Position numbers and translations under genes: made by a program
NCBI GenBank assembly: GCA_017390585.1
Contig: JAFPBB010000073.1
Location: 16,195-80,194, forward strand
Direction of reading: 5' to 3'
Source: Tidjanibacter sp.
GTDB lineage: Bacteria; Bacteroidota; Bacteroidia; Bacteroidales; Rikenellaceae
DNA length: 64,000 bases
Shown here: positions 53,151 to 60,406 of the stretch, piece by piece
How the letters are laid out: every line of letters starts with the position of its first letter
Numbering within the stretch: position 1 is the stretch's first letter
The notes under the pieces: generated by a model
What the model saw: only the letters and a program-made list of their open reading frames with translations
Databases searched by the model: none
What the model was told of the DNA's origin: nothing

Positions 53151-53729
53151 ATGAAACGCATAGTATTTGCCACCAACAACGCACACAAACTCGAGGAGGT
53201 GCGCGCCATCCTCGGCCAGAGCATAGAGCTCATCACCCTGCGCGAAGCAGGCATCACGGAGGATATCCCCGAGGAGGAGCCCACCATCGAGAGCAACGCA
53301 CTCGCCAAGGCGAGGTATGTCTACGAAAAGTGTGGCTGCGACTGCTTTGCCGACGACACAGGACTCGAGGTGGATGCTCTGGGCGGTGCCCCCGGTGTCC
53401 ACTCGGCACGCTATGCCACCGATGGCCACGACTTTGGCGCCAACCGCGTCAAACTGCTCCGCGAATTGGAGGGTGTAGCCTCGCGCGAGGCACGCTTCCG
53501 CACCGTGGTGGCACTCATAGAGCAGGGCCACGAGACCACCTTTGAGGGAGTTGTGGAGGGTACCATCACCACCGAGGAGATCGGTGAGGGTGGCTTCGGC
53601 TACGACTGCCTCTTCACCCCCGAGGGCTACACTCAGACCTTTGCAGAGCTCGCGCCCGAGGAGAAAAATGCCATCAGCCACCGCGGCAGAGCAGTGGCAA
53701 AACTCGCCGCACACCTGCTGGGCAAGTAG
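53151..53729 (+). CDS. rdgB: Non-canonical purine NTP pyrophosphatase (RdgB/HAM1)
   Basis: RdgB hydrolyses dITP, ITP and XTP to monophosphates, keeping damaged purines out of DNA. The 192-residue protein has FATNNAHKLEEV at the N-terminus, ADDTGLEVDALGGAPGVHSARYA near 68-90 and GEGGFGYDCLFTP near 143. The final SHRGRAV is the purine-binding loop. The ATG at 53151 is preferred to a TTG 12 nt upstream. Confidence 0.96.
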   Translation: MKRIVFATNNAHKLEEVRAILGQSIELITLREAGITEDIPEEEPTIESNALAKARYVYEKCGCDCFADDTGLEVDALGGAPGVHSARYATDGHDFGANRVKLLRELEGVASREARFRTVVALIEQGHETTFEGVVEGTITTEEIGEGGFGYDCLFTPEGYTQTFAELAPEEKNAISHRGRAVAKLAAHLLGK

Positions 53730-53747
53730 CCCCCAATGTAGGGCTAC
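53726..53747. terminator. Small hairpin between rdgB and the AAA+ regulator
   Basis: GTAGCCC and GGGCTAC form a 7-bp stem overlapping the rdgB stop codon, between convergent genes only 23 bp apart. There is no U-tract. Confidence 0.4.
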
Positions 53748-53752
53748 GACTC

Positions 53753-54901
53753 TTAGTAGTAGGAAGATACGTTGGCCAGCACCTCGTCGCGAGTGATGGG
53801 GTTGCTGCCAAGAATCACCAGGCGCTCCACCACATTGTGCACCTCCCTGACGTTGCCTCGCCAATCCATACCGGCAAGTTCGGCGAGCGCCTCCGACTCG
53901 ATGCTCTTGGTGGGCACATTGTAGTCGTCGCACAGCACCTTGAGGAAGTGGTGGACCAACTGCGGGATATCCTCGCGTCGTTCCGAGAGGGGCGGCACAT
54001 TGAGGATGATGACGCTCAGGCGGTGGAAAAGATCCTCGCGGAAGTTGCCACGAACAATCTCGGAGGGGAGATTCTTGTTGGTGGCGGCAATGACTCGGAC
54101 ATCCACGTCGACATCCTTGTCGCTGCCCACGCGGGTGATCTTGCGCTCCTGCAACGCCCTCAACACCTTGGCCTGGGCCGCCATACTCATATCGCCAATC
54201 TCGTCGAGAAAGAGAGTTCCGCCTATGGCCTGCTCAAACTTGCCCTTGCGTTGCTTGATGGCCGATGTGAACGCACCCTTCTCGTGGCCGAAGAGCTCAC
54301 TCTCAATAAGTTCGGCAGGTATGGCCGCACAGTTGACCTCCACAAAGGGTCCGGCGGAGCGATTGCTTTGGAGGTGTATTTGTCGGGCAACCAACTCCTT
54401 ACCCGTGCCGTTCTCGCCCATAATCAACACCCTCGCCTCCGTGGGAGCCACTTGGCCAATGAGCCGCTTGAGTCGTGTGGTTTTGGGCGAATCGCCCACG
54501 ATGCAGAACTTTTGGCACGATTTTTTCCTGCCGTTGTTGCACGGCGAAGTCGCTGTCGAGGGGCTCTGCTGCGCGTGGTCGAGTACCCCGCGCACGGCTC
54601 GCAGGAGGGCTGCAACATCCACAGGCTTGGCAACATAGTCCGCCGCACCCGCACGAAGATAGGAGAGCAACTGCTCCACAGTCGCCTCCCCCGAGAGTGC
54701 AATCCACGGGGTGGGTATGTCGCCCCACTCGACCCTCTCCGGCGTGCCACAAATGACAAGGGAGAGGGGATTGGCGAGGGAGAGTGAGGCCATCTCGGCC
54801 AGAGATTCGCAGGTGTGGACCGCATAGCCCTCGTGTTCGAGCAGCTCCTTGAGGGAGTTGCGAATGCCGCGCATGGGGTCGACTACCAGAATGTGTGTCA
54901 T
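53753..54901 (-). CDS. Sigma-54-dependent AAA+ regulator lacking receiver aspartate and HTH
   Basis: This is a 382-residue NtrC-like protein. Residues 1-108 form a receiver-like domain: D8 is present and K92 is in AKPVD, but the phosphoacceptor position (LSLVICGTPE, near C51/G52) has no Asp. The AAA+ domain has Walker A GENGTGKE at 162-169, the sigma-54-contacting loop GAFTSA at 209-214 (usual GAFTGA) and Walker B GGTLFLDEIGDM at 227-238. An R-finger region follows. The protein ends soon after the AAA+ lid (ITRDEVLANVSSYY) with no Fis-type HTH. It may activate sigma-54 RNA polymerase without binding DNA itself. The ATG at 54901 starts the receiver directly. Confidence 0.85.
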   Translation of the reverse strand: MTHILVVDPMRGIRNSLKELLEHEGYAVHTCESLAEMASLSLANPLSLVICGTPERVEWGDIPTPWIALSGEATVEQLLSYLRAGAADYVAKPVDVAALLRAVRGVLDHAQQSPSTATSPCNNGRKKSCQKFCIVGDSPKTTRLKRLIGQVAPTEARVLIMGENGTGKELVARQIHLQSNRSAGPFVEVNCAAIPAELIESELFGHEKGAFTSAIKQRKGKFEQAIGGTLFLDEIGDMSMAAQAKVLRALQERKITRVGSDKDVDVDVRVIAATNKNLPSEIVRGNFREDLFHRLSVIILNVPPLSERREDIPQLVHHFLKVLCDDYNVPTKSIESEALAELAGMDWRGNVREVHNVVERLVILGSNPITRDEVLANVSSYY

Positions 54902-55257
54902 AAAATAGGTGCTCTTTTGTGTTATTGTGTGGGGCAACCATCGGGCCCCGCCTTGCTATGCAAATATGCTACCAAACCACCCAGATGCAGGCAGTAAAAT
55001 TGCACAAACAGGAGGTTCCGATGGCCAAAGGTACAACATTCCGCCCTCGCCGAAGCACCCCTCCAAAACCACTTCACACAAGCGGCAACACAAAGATTGT
55101 TGATTTCGGACCACCTATTTCACATTTTGGACTATCGATTTTTTTCTGGAGAGTCTGGGCACTTTGTCCAAATTTGTACGTAAATTTGACGCCTCAATAG
55201 AGACCTCTTTCCACCCCTCGGAGTGGAAACCACAAAGAGCAAACAAACTATTTCGCA
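54902..55257. other. 356-bp divergent intergenic region
   Basis: It separates the AAA+ regulator from the DUF4290 gene. The minus strand has TACCTTTG at 55026-55033, a possible promoter for the regulator; the plus strand has TAAATTTG at 55181-55188, a possible promoter for the DUF4290 gene. A 59-codon plus-strand frame (55021-55200) starts 5 nt after a perfect AGGAGG but has no recognisable product. No structured RNA was identified. Confidence 0.45.
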
Positions 55258-55911
55258 ATGAAAAACAACTACAACATCGAGCGAGAAAAACTCCACCTGC
55301 CCGAATACGGACGACACATCCAAGATATGGTGGACGAACTCTGCGCCATCGAAAATCGCGAGGAACGCAACCTGAGAGCCCAAGCCCTCGTGGCCATAAT
55401 GTCCAACATCCAACGATGCTCCATCTCGGGCGAAGTGGCTGATTTTGAGCGCAAAATGTGGGACCACCTCTTCATCATCTCCGACTTCAGACTCGACGTG
55501 GACTCCCCCTACCCCAAGCCCACCGAGGCCACAATTATGCCCCCGCCCGCACGAATGAGCTACCCCACAGGCGGCATCGCAATGAAGCACTACGGGCGCA
55601 ACGTGCGCAACATCATCCGCTCCCTCGAGAAGCACCGCGACAAAGAGCTCGTCGAAGCCGTGGTCTACAACGTGGCTCGCTATATGAGAACCAAGAGCTT
55701 TGAGTACAACCAGGAACACCCCGACAATGGCGTCATCATCCGCGACATCCGACGTATGGCCGAGTTCGACATTCCCGTCGATGAGGAGGCCGTGACGATG
55801 ATCAAAAATGAGTATCGTTTGAACGGTTTGGGCAACTCCAAGCGATTCCAGAGAGTCAAGAAAAACACCAAGAATCAGAAAAACCTCCGAAAAATAGGGC
55901 ATTCGAAGTGA
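55258..55911 (+). CDS. DUF4290-family protein
   Basis: This is a 217-residue soluble, charged protein matching the Bacteroidetes DUF4290 family as I know it. The N-terminal LHLPEYGRHIQDMVDELCAI and the central MKHYGRNVRNIIR are characteristic. The C-terminus is Lys/Arg/Asn-rich. Function unknown; members are widely conserved in the phylum and mostly single copy, suggesting a core role. The promoter of the next gene begins just beyond its stop codon. Confidence 0.8.
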   Translation: MKNNYNIEREKLHLPEYGRHIQDMVDELCAIENREERNLRAQALVAIMSNIQRCSISGEVADFERKMWDHLFIISDFRLDVDSPYPKPTEATIMPPPARMSYPTGGIAMKHYGRNVRNIIRSLEKHRDKELVEAVVYNVARYMRTKSFEYNQEHPDNGVIIRDIRRMAEFDIPVDEEAVTMIKNEYRLNGLGNSKRFQRVKKNTKNQKNLRKIGHSK

Positions 55912-55915
55912 TTAG

Positions 55916-55946
55916 TTTGCACTTCGCAAAGAGTTTTGTACCTTTG
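55916..55946 (+). promoter_or_regulatory. Promoter of the thioredoxin-fold lipoprotein gene
   Basis: TTTG (55916-55919), a 19-nt spacer and TACCTTTG (55939-55946) match the Bacteroidetes consensus exactly, 43 nt before the ATG. Confidence 0.75.
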
Positions 55947-55988
55947 TTCTCATCAAAAAACTACACACACTCATACCTACACGAAAGA

Positions 55989-57140
55989 ATGAAAAAAGCA
56001 TTTGCAATAGCGGCCTTTGTCGCACTCTTGTGCAGCTGCAACAGCGGCTCGAAAGCAACCATTGAGGGCGAATTTGCCGCCTGCCCCGAGAAAACAGTCC
56101 TCTTGGAGAGCACACTCGCAAGCGGCGCCATCGTGACCGACACCATCACCACCTCCGCCAACGGCACCTTCCGACTCAAACTCCGCCTCCCCGAGGGTGA
56201 GAGCACCTTCTACAACCTCCGTTGTGAGAATCGCTCCATCCCCCTGATCGTCTCCCCAGGCGAGAAGGTGGTGGTCCACTCCGTGCCGGGCCTCATCGAC
56301 GGCTACACCGTGGGCGGCTCCCCCGAGTCGGCGCTCGTCAGGGAGGTGAAGAACATCCTCGCCTTTGGCGTGGCAAAACTCGACTCACTCACCAACCTCT
56401 ACAACCAGACCACCGCCAGAAACCTCCAGCAGATTCTCAATAGGGAGTATGCCGAGCAGTATCTCGCCATCAAGCGCAGCCAGATTGAGTTCATCGTCAA
56501 GAATGCCGGCTCGCTCGCAGCCATCTACGCTCTCAATCAGCGCTTGCCCGGCGACCAATCCCTCTTTGGCGGCGAGAAGGATATCGTCTATTTCCGATTG
56601 GTGGCCGACGAGGTGGCCAAGAACTACCCCACCTCGCCCTACCTCGCAGGTCTGAAGGCCGCAATTGACCACTACGACCGTCAGGTTGAGTTCAGCAACC
56701 GCATCAACGAGGCACTCGAGGCCGAGCCCGCAAACTTCCCCGAGCTCGAAATGGCCGATATGTATGGCAAAAAACATAGCCTCACGGCCATCCAAGAGGG
56801 CAAGGTGTTGCTCCTCGACTTCTGGACCATCGGCGACGAGAACAGCAACTTCCGCAACGCCGAGCTGAAAGAGCTCTATGAGAAATACCACGACAAGGGT
56901 TTTGAGATCTACCAGATTTCGGTGGATAGCTCCAAGCCCGCCTGGATTGAGACCGTGCAGAGGCAGAAGTTGCCCTGGATCTCGGTGTGCGACTTCAAGG
57001 GTGCCAACTCCATTGCCGTACAGCTCTACGGCATCGGCTCCGTGCCCCAAAACTTCCTCATCGACCGCAATGGCAACATCGTGGCTCGCAATGCCTATGG
57101 CGACGACCTCGCGGGTGAGTTGCGACGCCTGATGAAATAA
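55989..57140 (+). CDS. TlpA/ResA-like thioredoxin-fold lipoprotein without CXXC
   Basis: This is a 383-residue lipoprotein (lipobox ALLCSC). Residues ~22-110 are a DUF4369-like beta domain (ATIEGEFAACPEKTVLLES), followed by a helical region and a C-terminal AhpC/TlpA-type thioredoxin fold from about 245. Where thiol-disulfide members have WCxPC, this protein reads LDFWTIGDENSNFRN with no cysteine. The later cis-proline segment (GIGSVPQNFLIDRNGNIV) is intact. It therefore probably does not do thiol-disulfide exchange and may bind a ligand or partner. The ATG at 55989 begins the signal peptide; the longer frame covers the promoter. Confidence 0.85.
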   Translation: MKKAFAIAAFVALLCSCNSGSKATIEGEFAACPEKTVLLESTLASGAIVTDTITTSANGTFRLKLRLPEGESTFYNLRCENRSIPLIVSPGEKVVVHSVPGLIDGYTVGGSPESALVREVKNILAFGVAKLDSLTNLYNQTTARNLQQILNREYAEQYLAIKRSQIEFIVKNAGSLAAIYALNQRLPGDQSLFGGEKDIVYFRLVADEVAKNYPTSPYLAGLKAAIDHYDRQVEFSNRINEALEAEPANFPELEMADMYGKKHSLTAIQEGKVLLLDFWTIGDENSNFRNAELKELYEKYHDKGFEIYQISVDSSKPAWIETVQRQKLPWISVCDFKGANSIAVQLYGIGSVPQNFLIDRNGNIVARNAYGDDLAGELRRLMK

Positions 57141-57203
57141 TTTGTGTGTGTGGTGCTCATCAGGGCACCACACATCGTTTCACCCCCCACCAATCGTCTC
57201 GCT

Positions 57204-57941
57204 ATGTACTACTTCGCATCCGATATGCACCTCGGAAGCGGCACCGCCGAAGAGTGTCGCCAGAGGGAGTGTGCCTTTGTCGAGTGGCTCGACTCCGTAG
57301 CCCCCACCGCCAAAGGAATATTCCTTGTGGGCGACGTCTTCGACTTCTGGTATGAATACAAAAGGGTTGTCCCCCAGGGCTTCACGCGCACACTCGGTAA
57401 GCTCTCCGAACTCTCCGACAAGGGTGTCGACATCCACCTCTTTGTGGGCAACCACGATATGTGGCAGGGGGGCTATCTCGAGCGCGAATGTGGGGTGAAG
57501 GTCCACACCCAGAGGGAGGTGCTCACACTCCACGGACGCAAGGTGAGCATCTGCCACGGCGACGACATCGCCGCACGCTACGCAGGCGGACTCACACGGC
57601 TGATGAACGCCACATTCCGCAGCAACACAGCACGTTGGCTCTTCTCACACCTCATCCACCCCGATTGCGCACTCCGCTTCGGGCAGCGATGGTCGCAGGG
57701 TAGCCGCAAGTCCAAGGCCATCGAACTCCCCTTCCTCGGCCCCGACGAGGCAATGGTGAAGGAGGCTCGCAAACTCCGCCAAAGGGAGGCCGCCGACTAC
57801 TACATCTTTGGCCACAACCACTGTGCCGAAGTCTTCCCACTCCCCGAGGGTGGCGAGGCCATCTTCTTGGGACATTGGTTTGGCGGCAGAAGGGTCTACG
57901 CTTCGCTCGATGAGCAGGGTACACTGACCCTCCACAAGTAA
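57204..57941 (+). CDS. lpxH: UDP-2,3-diacylglucosamine hydrolase
   Basis: LpxH cleaves the pyrophosphate of UDP-2,3-diacylglucosamine to give lipid X in lipid A synthesis, at the inner face of the cytoplasmic membrane. The 245-residue calcineurin-like phosphoesterase shows the metal-binding motifs [25 protein letters not shown] and GHNH. The ATG at 57204 gives [11 protein letters not shown]; the upstream extension is intergenic. thyA follows 68 bp later on the same strand. Confidence 0.9.
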   Translation: MYYFASDMHLGSGTAEECRQRECAFVEWLDSVAPTAKGIFLVGDVFDFWYEYKRVVPQGFTRTLGKLSELSDKGVDIHLFVGNHDMWQGGYLERECGVKVHTQREVLTLHGRKVSICHGDDIAARYAGGLTRLMNATFRSNTARWLFSHLIHPDCALRFGQRWSQGSRKSKAIELPFLGPDEAMVKEARKLRQREAADYYIFGHNHCAEVFPLPEGGEAIFLGHWFGGRRVYASLDEQGTLTLHK

Positions 57942-58009
57942 TCCCACAACACCCCACCCAATCCGTCACTACACCCACCGCTGGGCTCCTAACTACACCA
58001 CCACAGGCT

Positions 58010-58909
58010 ATGAAACAGTATCTCGACCTCCTTCGCACCATACGCGATCAGGGCATCGTCAAGGGCGACCGCACCGGCACCGGCACAAAGAGTATCTTCG
58101 GCTACCAGATGAGGTTCAATCTCGAGGAGGGATTCCCACTGCTCACCACCAAAAAGGTCTTCACCAAGGGCATCATCCACGAGCTGCTGTGGTTCCTGCG
58201 TGGCGAGACCAACATCGCCTATCTGCTCCGCAATGGCGTACACATTTGGGACAACGACGCCTACCGATTCTACTGCGAGAGGTGCGCCGCAGCGGGCATT
58301 GAGGCTGTGGAGAGGGAGCAGTTCCTCGCCTTGGCCGCCGAACAGCAAAGCTCACCAATGGAGGGCTACACCTATGGCGATTTGGGCAGCGTCTACGGCG
58401 CACAGTGGCGCAGTTGGGGCGCACCCGATGGGAGGGTAATCGACCAAATCGAGGAGGTTGTCCACACCATCCGCACCAACCCCAATTCACGACGTCTGTT
58501 GGTCTCGGCGTGGAACGTCGCGGACGTCGAAGGGATGGCCTTGCCCCCTTGTCACGTGCTGTTTCAGTTCTATGTTGCCGAGGGAAAACTCTCCTGCCAG
58601 CTCTATCAACGCAGTGCCGACACGTTTTTGGGCGTTCCATTCAACATAGCATCCTACTCGCTCCTAACCCACATTATCGCTCAAATGTGCGATTTGGGCG
58701 TCGGAGAATTCATCCACACTTTGGGCGACACACACATCTACCTCAACCATTTCGACCAAGTGGAGGAGCAACTCTCTCGTGAGCCCCGTCCACTGCCCCG
58801 CCTGAGGCTCAATCCCGCCGTAAAGAACCTCGCCGACCTGCGCTTTGAGGATATCGAAATCGAGGGCTACGAGCCCCATCCCACCATCAAAGCCCCAATG
58901 TCGTTCTAA
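58010..58909 (+). CDS. thyA: Thymidylate synthase
   Basis: ThyA methylates dUMP to dTMP using methylenetetrahydrofolate, producing dihydrofolate. The 299-residue protein has the N-terminal [13 protein letters not shown] loop, catalytic cysteine in [12 protein letters not shown], folate/dUMP residues in [17 protein letters not shown], and [12 protein letters not shown]. It is about 35 residues longer than the E. coli enzyme. The extra residues lie mainly in [17 protein letters not shown], between the GETN and GDLGSVYG segments, an insertion seen in some ThyA proteins. folA, which regenerates its folate product, lies two genes downstream. Confidence 0.97.
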   Translation: MKQYLDLLRTIRDQGIVKGDRTGTGTKSIFGYQMRFNLEEGFPLLTTKKVFTKGIIHELLWFLRGETNIAYLLRNGVHIWDNDAYRFYCERCAAAGIEAVEREQFLALAAEQQSSPMEGYTYGDLGSVYGAQWRSWGAPDGRVIDQIEEVVHTIRTNPNSRRLLVSAWNVADVEGMALPPCHVLFQFYVAEGKLSCQLYQRSADTFLGVPFNIASYSLLTHIIAQMCDLGVGEFIHTLGDTHIYLNHFDQVEEQLSREPRPLPRLRLNPAVKNLADLRFEDIEIEGYEPHPTIKAPMSF

Positions 58910-58952
58910 TTGGCGAGCACACATAGTGCCACCAACCTAAAATAATATAACT

Positions 58953-59414
58953 ATGAAAAACATTATCAAAACCCTATTGCTCGCCACCACCTTGATGATG
59001 TGTGGCTGCGGTGTCGGCAGGATAGTTGATTGGTATCCTGTGAACATTAGGATTTATGTGCAAGACGCAGAAGGCAACGACCTGCTAAATCCCAACAACG
59101 AGAATTTCCTTGGCTCCCAAGTTGAGGCCGAGTGGCTGGATAAACTATATACCTACACCCATCCGCAGACAAGGGAGTATCTGCCTAGGTGGAGTGGACT
59201 CACACTACAGACCCACAATGGAACCTACTACCTGGAATTGGGCGAGCTGGCAGGCGATGTGGAGTATGACGACGACCTGACCATTCGCTGGCCCGACGGC
59301 TCACAGGATGTCATCCACTACAAAAGTAGGGTAAACCACATCACCGTCGATGCCCATAGAACATTCAAACTCAATGGTGAAAAATGCGACAATCCCGTTG
59401 TAATTGTCAAATAA
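58953..59414 (+). CDS. Small lipoprotein of unknown function
   Basis: This is a 153-residue lipoprotein with lipobox LMMCGC. The beta-rich body contains NIRIYVQDAEGNDLLNPNN and TIRWPDGSQDVI, suggesting one beta-sandwich domain; I recognise no family. Codon use is less GC-biased than in the flanking thyA and folA genes, hinting at later acquisition between them. It is 43 bp after thyA and 10 bp before folA, so probably co-transcribed. Confidence 0.7.
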   Translation: MKNIIKTLLLATTLMMCGCGVGRIVDWYPVNIRIYVQDAEGNDLLNPNNENFLGSQVEAEWLDKLYTYTHPQTREYLPRWSGLTLQTHNGTYYLELGELAGDVEYDDDLTIRWPDGSQDVIHYKSRVNHITVDAHRTFKLNGEKCDNPVVIVK

Positions 59415-59424
59415 CCAATTCTTT

Positions 59425-59919
59425 ATGCACAATATGCAGACCAAAATCTCTCTCATAGTAGCCGTGGCCCAGAACGGCATCATCGGCACAGGCGGCACAA
59501 TGCCGTGGCACATCTCCGAGGACTTCCGCCACTTCAAGGAGGTCACCCTCGGCCACTCGGTGATTATGGGCCGCAAAACCTACGAAAGCATTGGCCGTCC
59601 CCTGCCACGCCGACGCAACATAGTCATCACACGCAACCCCCAGCTCCAAATTGAGGGGTGCGAGATGGCTCCCACGCTGGAGGCTGCCGTGGAGATGTGT
59701 GCAGGAGAGGAGGAGATCTTCGTGATTGGCGGCGGTCAGGTCTACGCACAAGCTATGCCCATAGCCTCGAAGCTCTACATCACCCACGTCGGTCTCGACG
59801 CCGAGGGCGACACTCGCTTCCCCACCATCGGACCCGAGTGGCGCGAGGTGTGGAGAGAGGAGTGGCAGAGAGGCGCCGATTTTGCGCATCCATTCACCTT
59901 TGTCAACTACGAGCGCTGA
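59425..59919 (+). CDS. folA: Dihydrofolate reductase
   Basis: FolA reduces dihydrofolate to tetrahydrofolate with NADPH, completing the thymidylate cycle with ThyA. The 164-residue protein has LIVAVAQNGIIGTGGTMPWHISEDFRHFK, where acidic E (ISEDF) is the active-site position, then VIMGRKTYESIGRPLPRRRN and the cofactor loop FVIGGGQVYAQ. Two ATGs are possible, 59425 and 59434; the second would give a more typical MQTKISLIVAVA start. I list the longer one. Confidence 0.95.
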   Translation: MHNMQTKISLIVAVAQNGIIGTGGTMPWHISEDFRHFKEVTLGHSVIMGRKTYESIGRPLPRRRNIVITRNPQLQIEGCEMAPTLEAAVEMCAGEEEIFVIGGGQVYAQAMPIASKLYITHVGLDAEGDTRFPTIGPEWREVWREEWQRGADFAHPFTFVNYER

Positions 59920-60003
59920 AAAAAATTGCACCAACAAAGGGTGTGATTCTTAGGGACCTACGGCTGTTGGGCCGAGAAGTTGCACATCAAAAGTGCAAAA
60001 AGT

Positions 60004-60034
60004 TTTGCAAAATCGGAAAAACTGACTACCTTTG
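60004..60034 (+). promoter_or_regulatory. Promoter of initiator tRNA
   Basis: TTTG (60004-60007), a 19-nt spacer and TACCTTTG (60027-60034) match the consensus exactly, 15 nt before the tRNA. Confidence 0.8.
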
Positions 60035-60041
60035 CACTGCA

Positions 60042-60049
60042 AAACGTAC

Positions 60050-60050
<1 letters not shown>
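60042..60050 (-). repeat. GGTACGTTT motif at the 5' edge of the initiator tRNA
   Basis: The plus strand reads AAACGTACC, and its last base is position 1 of the tRNA. Confidence 0.7.
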
Positions 60051-60122
<72 letters not shown>

Positions 60123-60125
60123 CTC

Positions 60126-60158
60126 AAAAAGGAGAAACTTTCGGGCTTCTCCTTTTTT
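60126..60158 (+). terminator. Initiator tRNA terminator
   Basis: AAAAAGGAGAA pairs with TTCTCCTTTTT around ACTTTCGGGC, followed by further T residues. Confidence 0.9.
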
Positions 60159-60204
60159 TCGTATCGGGGGGATGCCCCCCGACTATATTTACATTCCTCC
60201 TAAA

Positions 60205-60225
60205 TCCCCCTTTGGCAAAGGGGGA
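60205..60225. repeat. TCCCCCTTT/AAAGGGGGA palindromic element
   Basis: A perfect 9-bp inverted repeat with loop GGC, within a C-rich/G-rich segment. A related element occurs at 51577-51595. Neighbouring 60164-60182 has a second palindrome (TCGGGGGG/CCCCCCGA). Confidence 0.6.
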
Positions 60226-60317
60226 CTTCTGGGGTGGGGTTACCCAACCTCTCTACAAAAAGGACAACAACTGCAAAATCTTTCGAAAACGAGTTCGAGA
60301 ATTTGATTGCACAGCCT

Positions 60318-60360
60318 ACTCAAAAAGGAGAAACTCCACAACGGAGTTTCTCCTTTTTTT
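60318..60360 (+). repeat. Second copy of the tRNA 3'-flank and terminator
   Basis: The 20 bases CTACTCAAAAAGGAGAAACT at 60120-60139 recur at 60317-60336, about 197 bp downstream. There they form another strong hairpin (AAAAAGGAGAAACTCC with GGAGTTTCTCCTTTTT). A degenerate GTTCGAG T-loop-like stretch precedes it at 60292-60298. It may be a decayed duplicate of the tRNA 3' end, and its hairpin may also serve convergently transcribed btuB. Confidence 0.6.
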
Positions 60361-60406
60361 CATATCAAGTGTGAATCAGGCGGAATCACGCCACAAAAAG
60401 TGGGCT

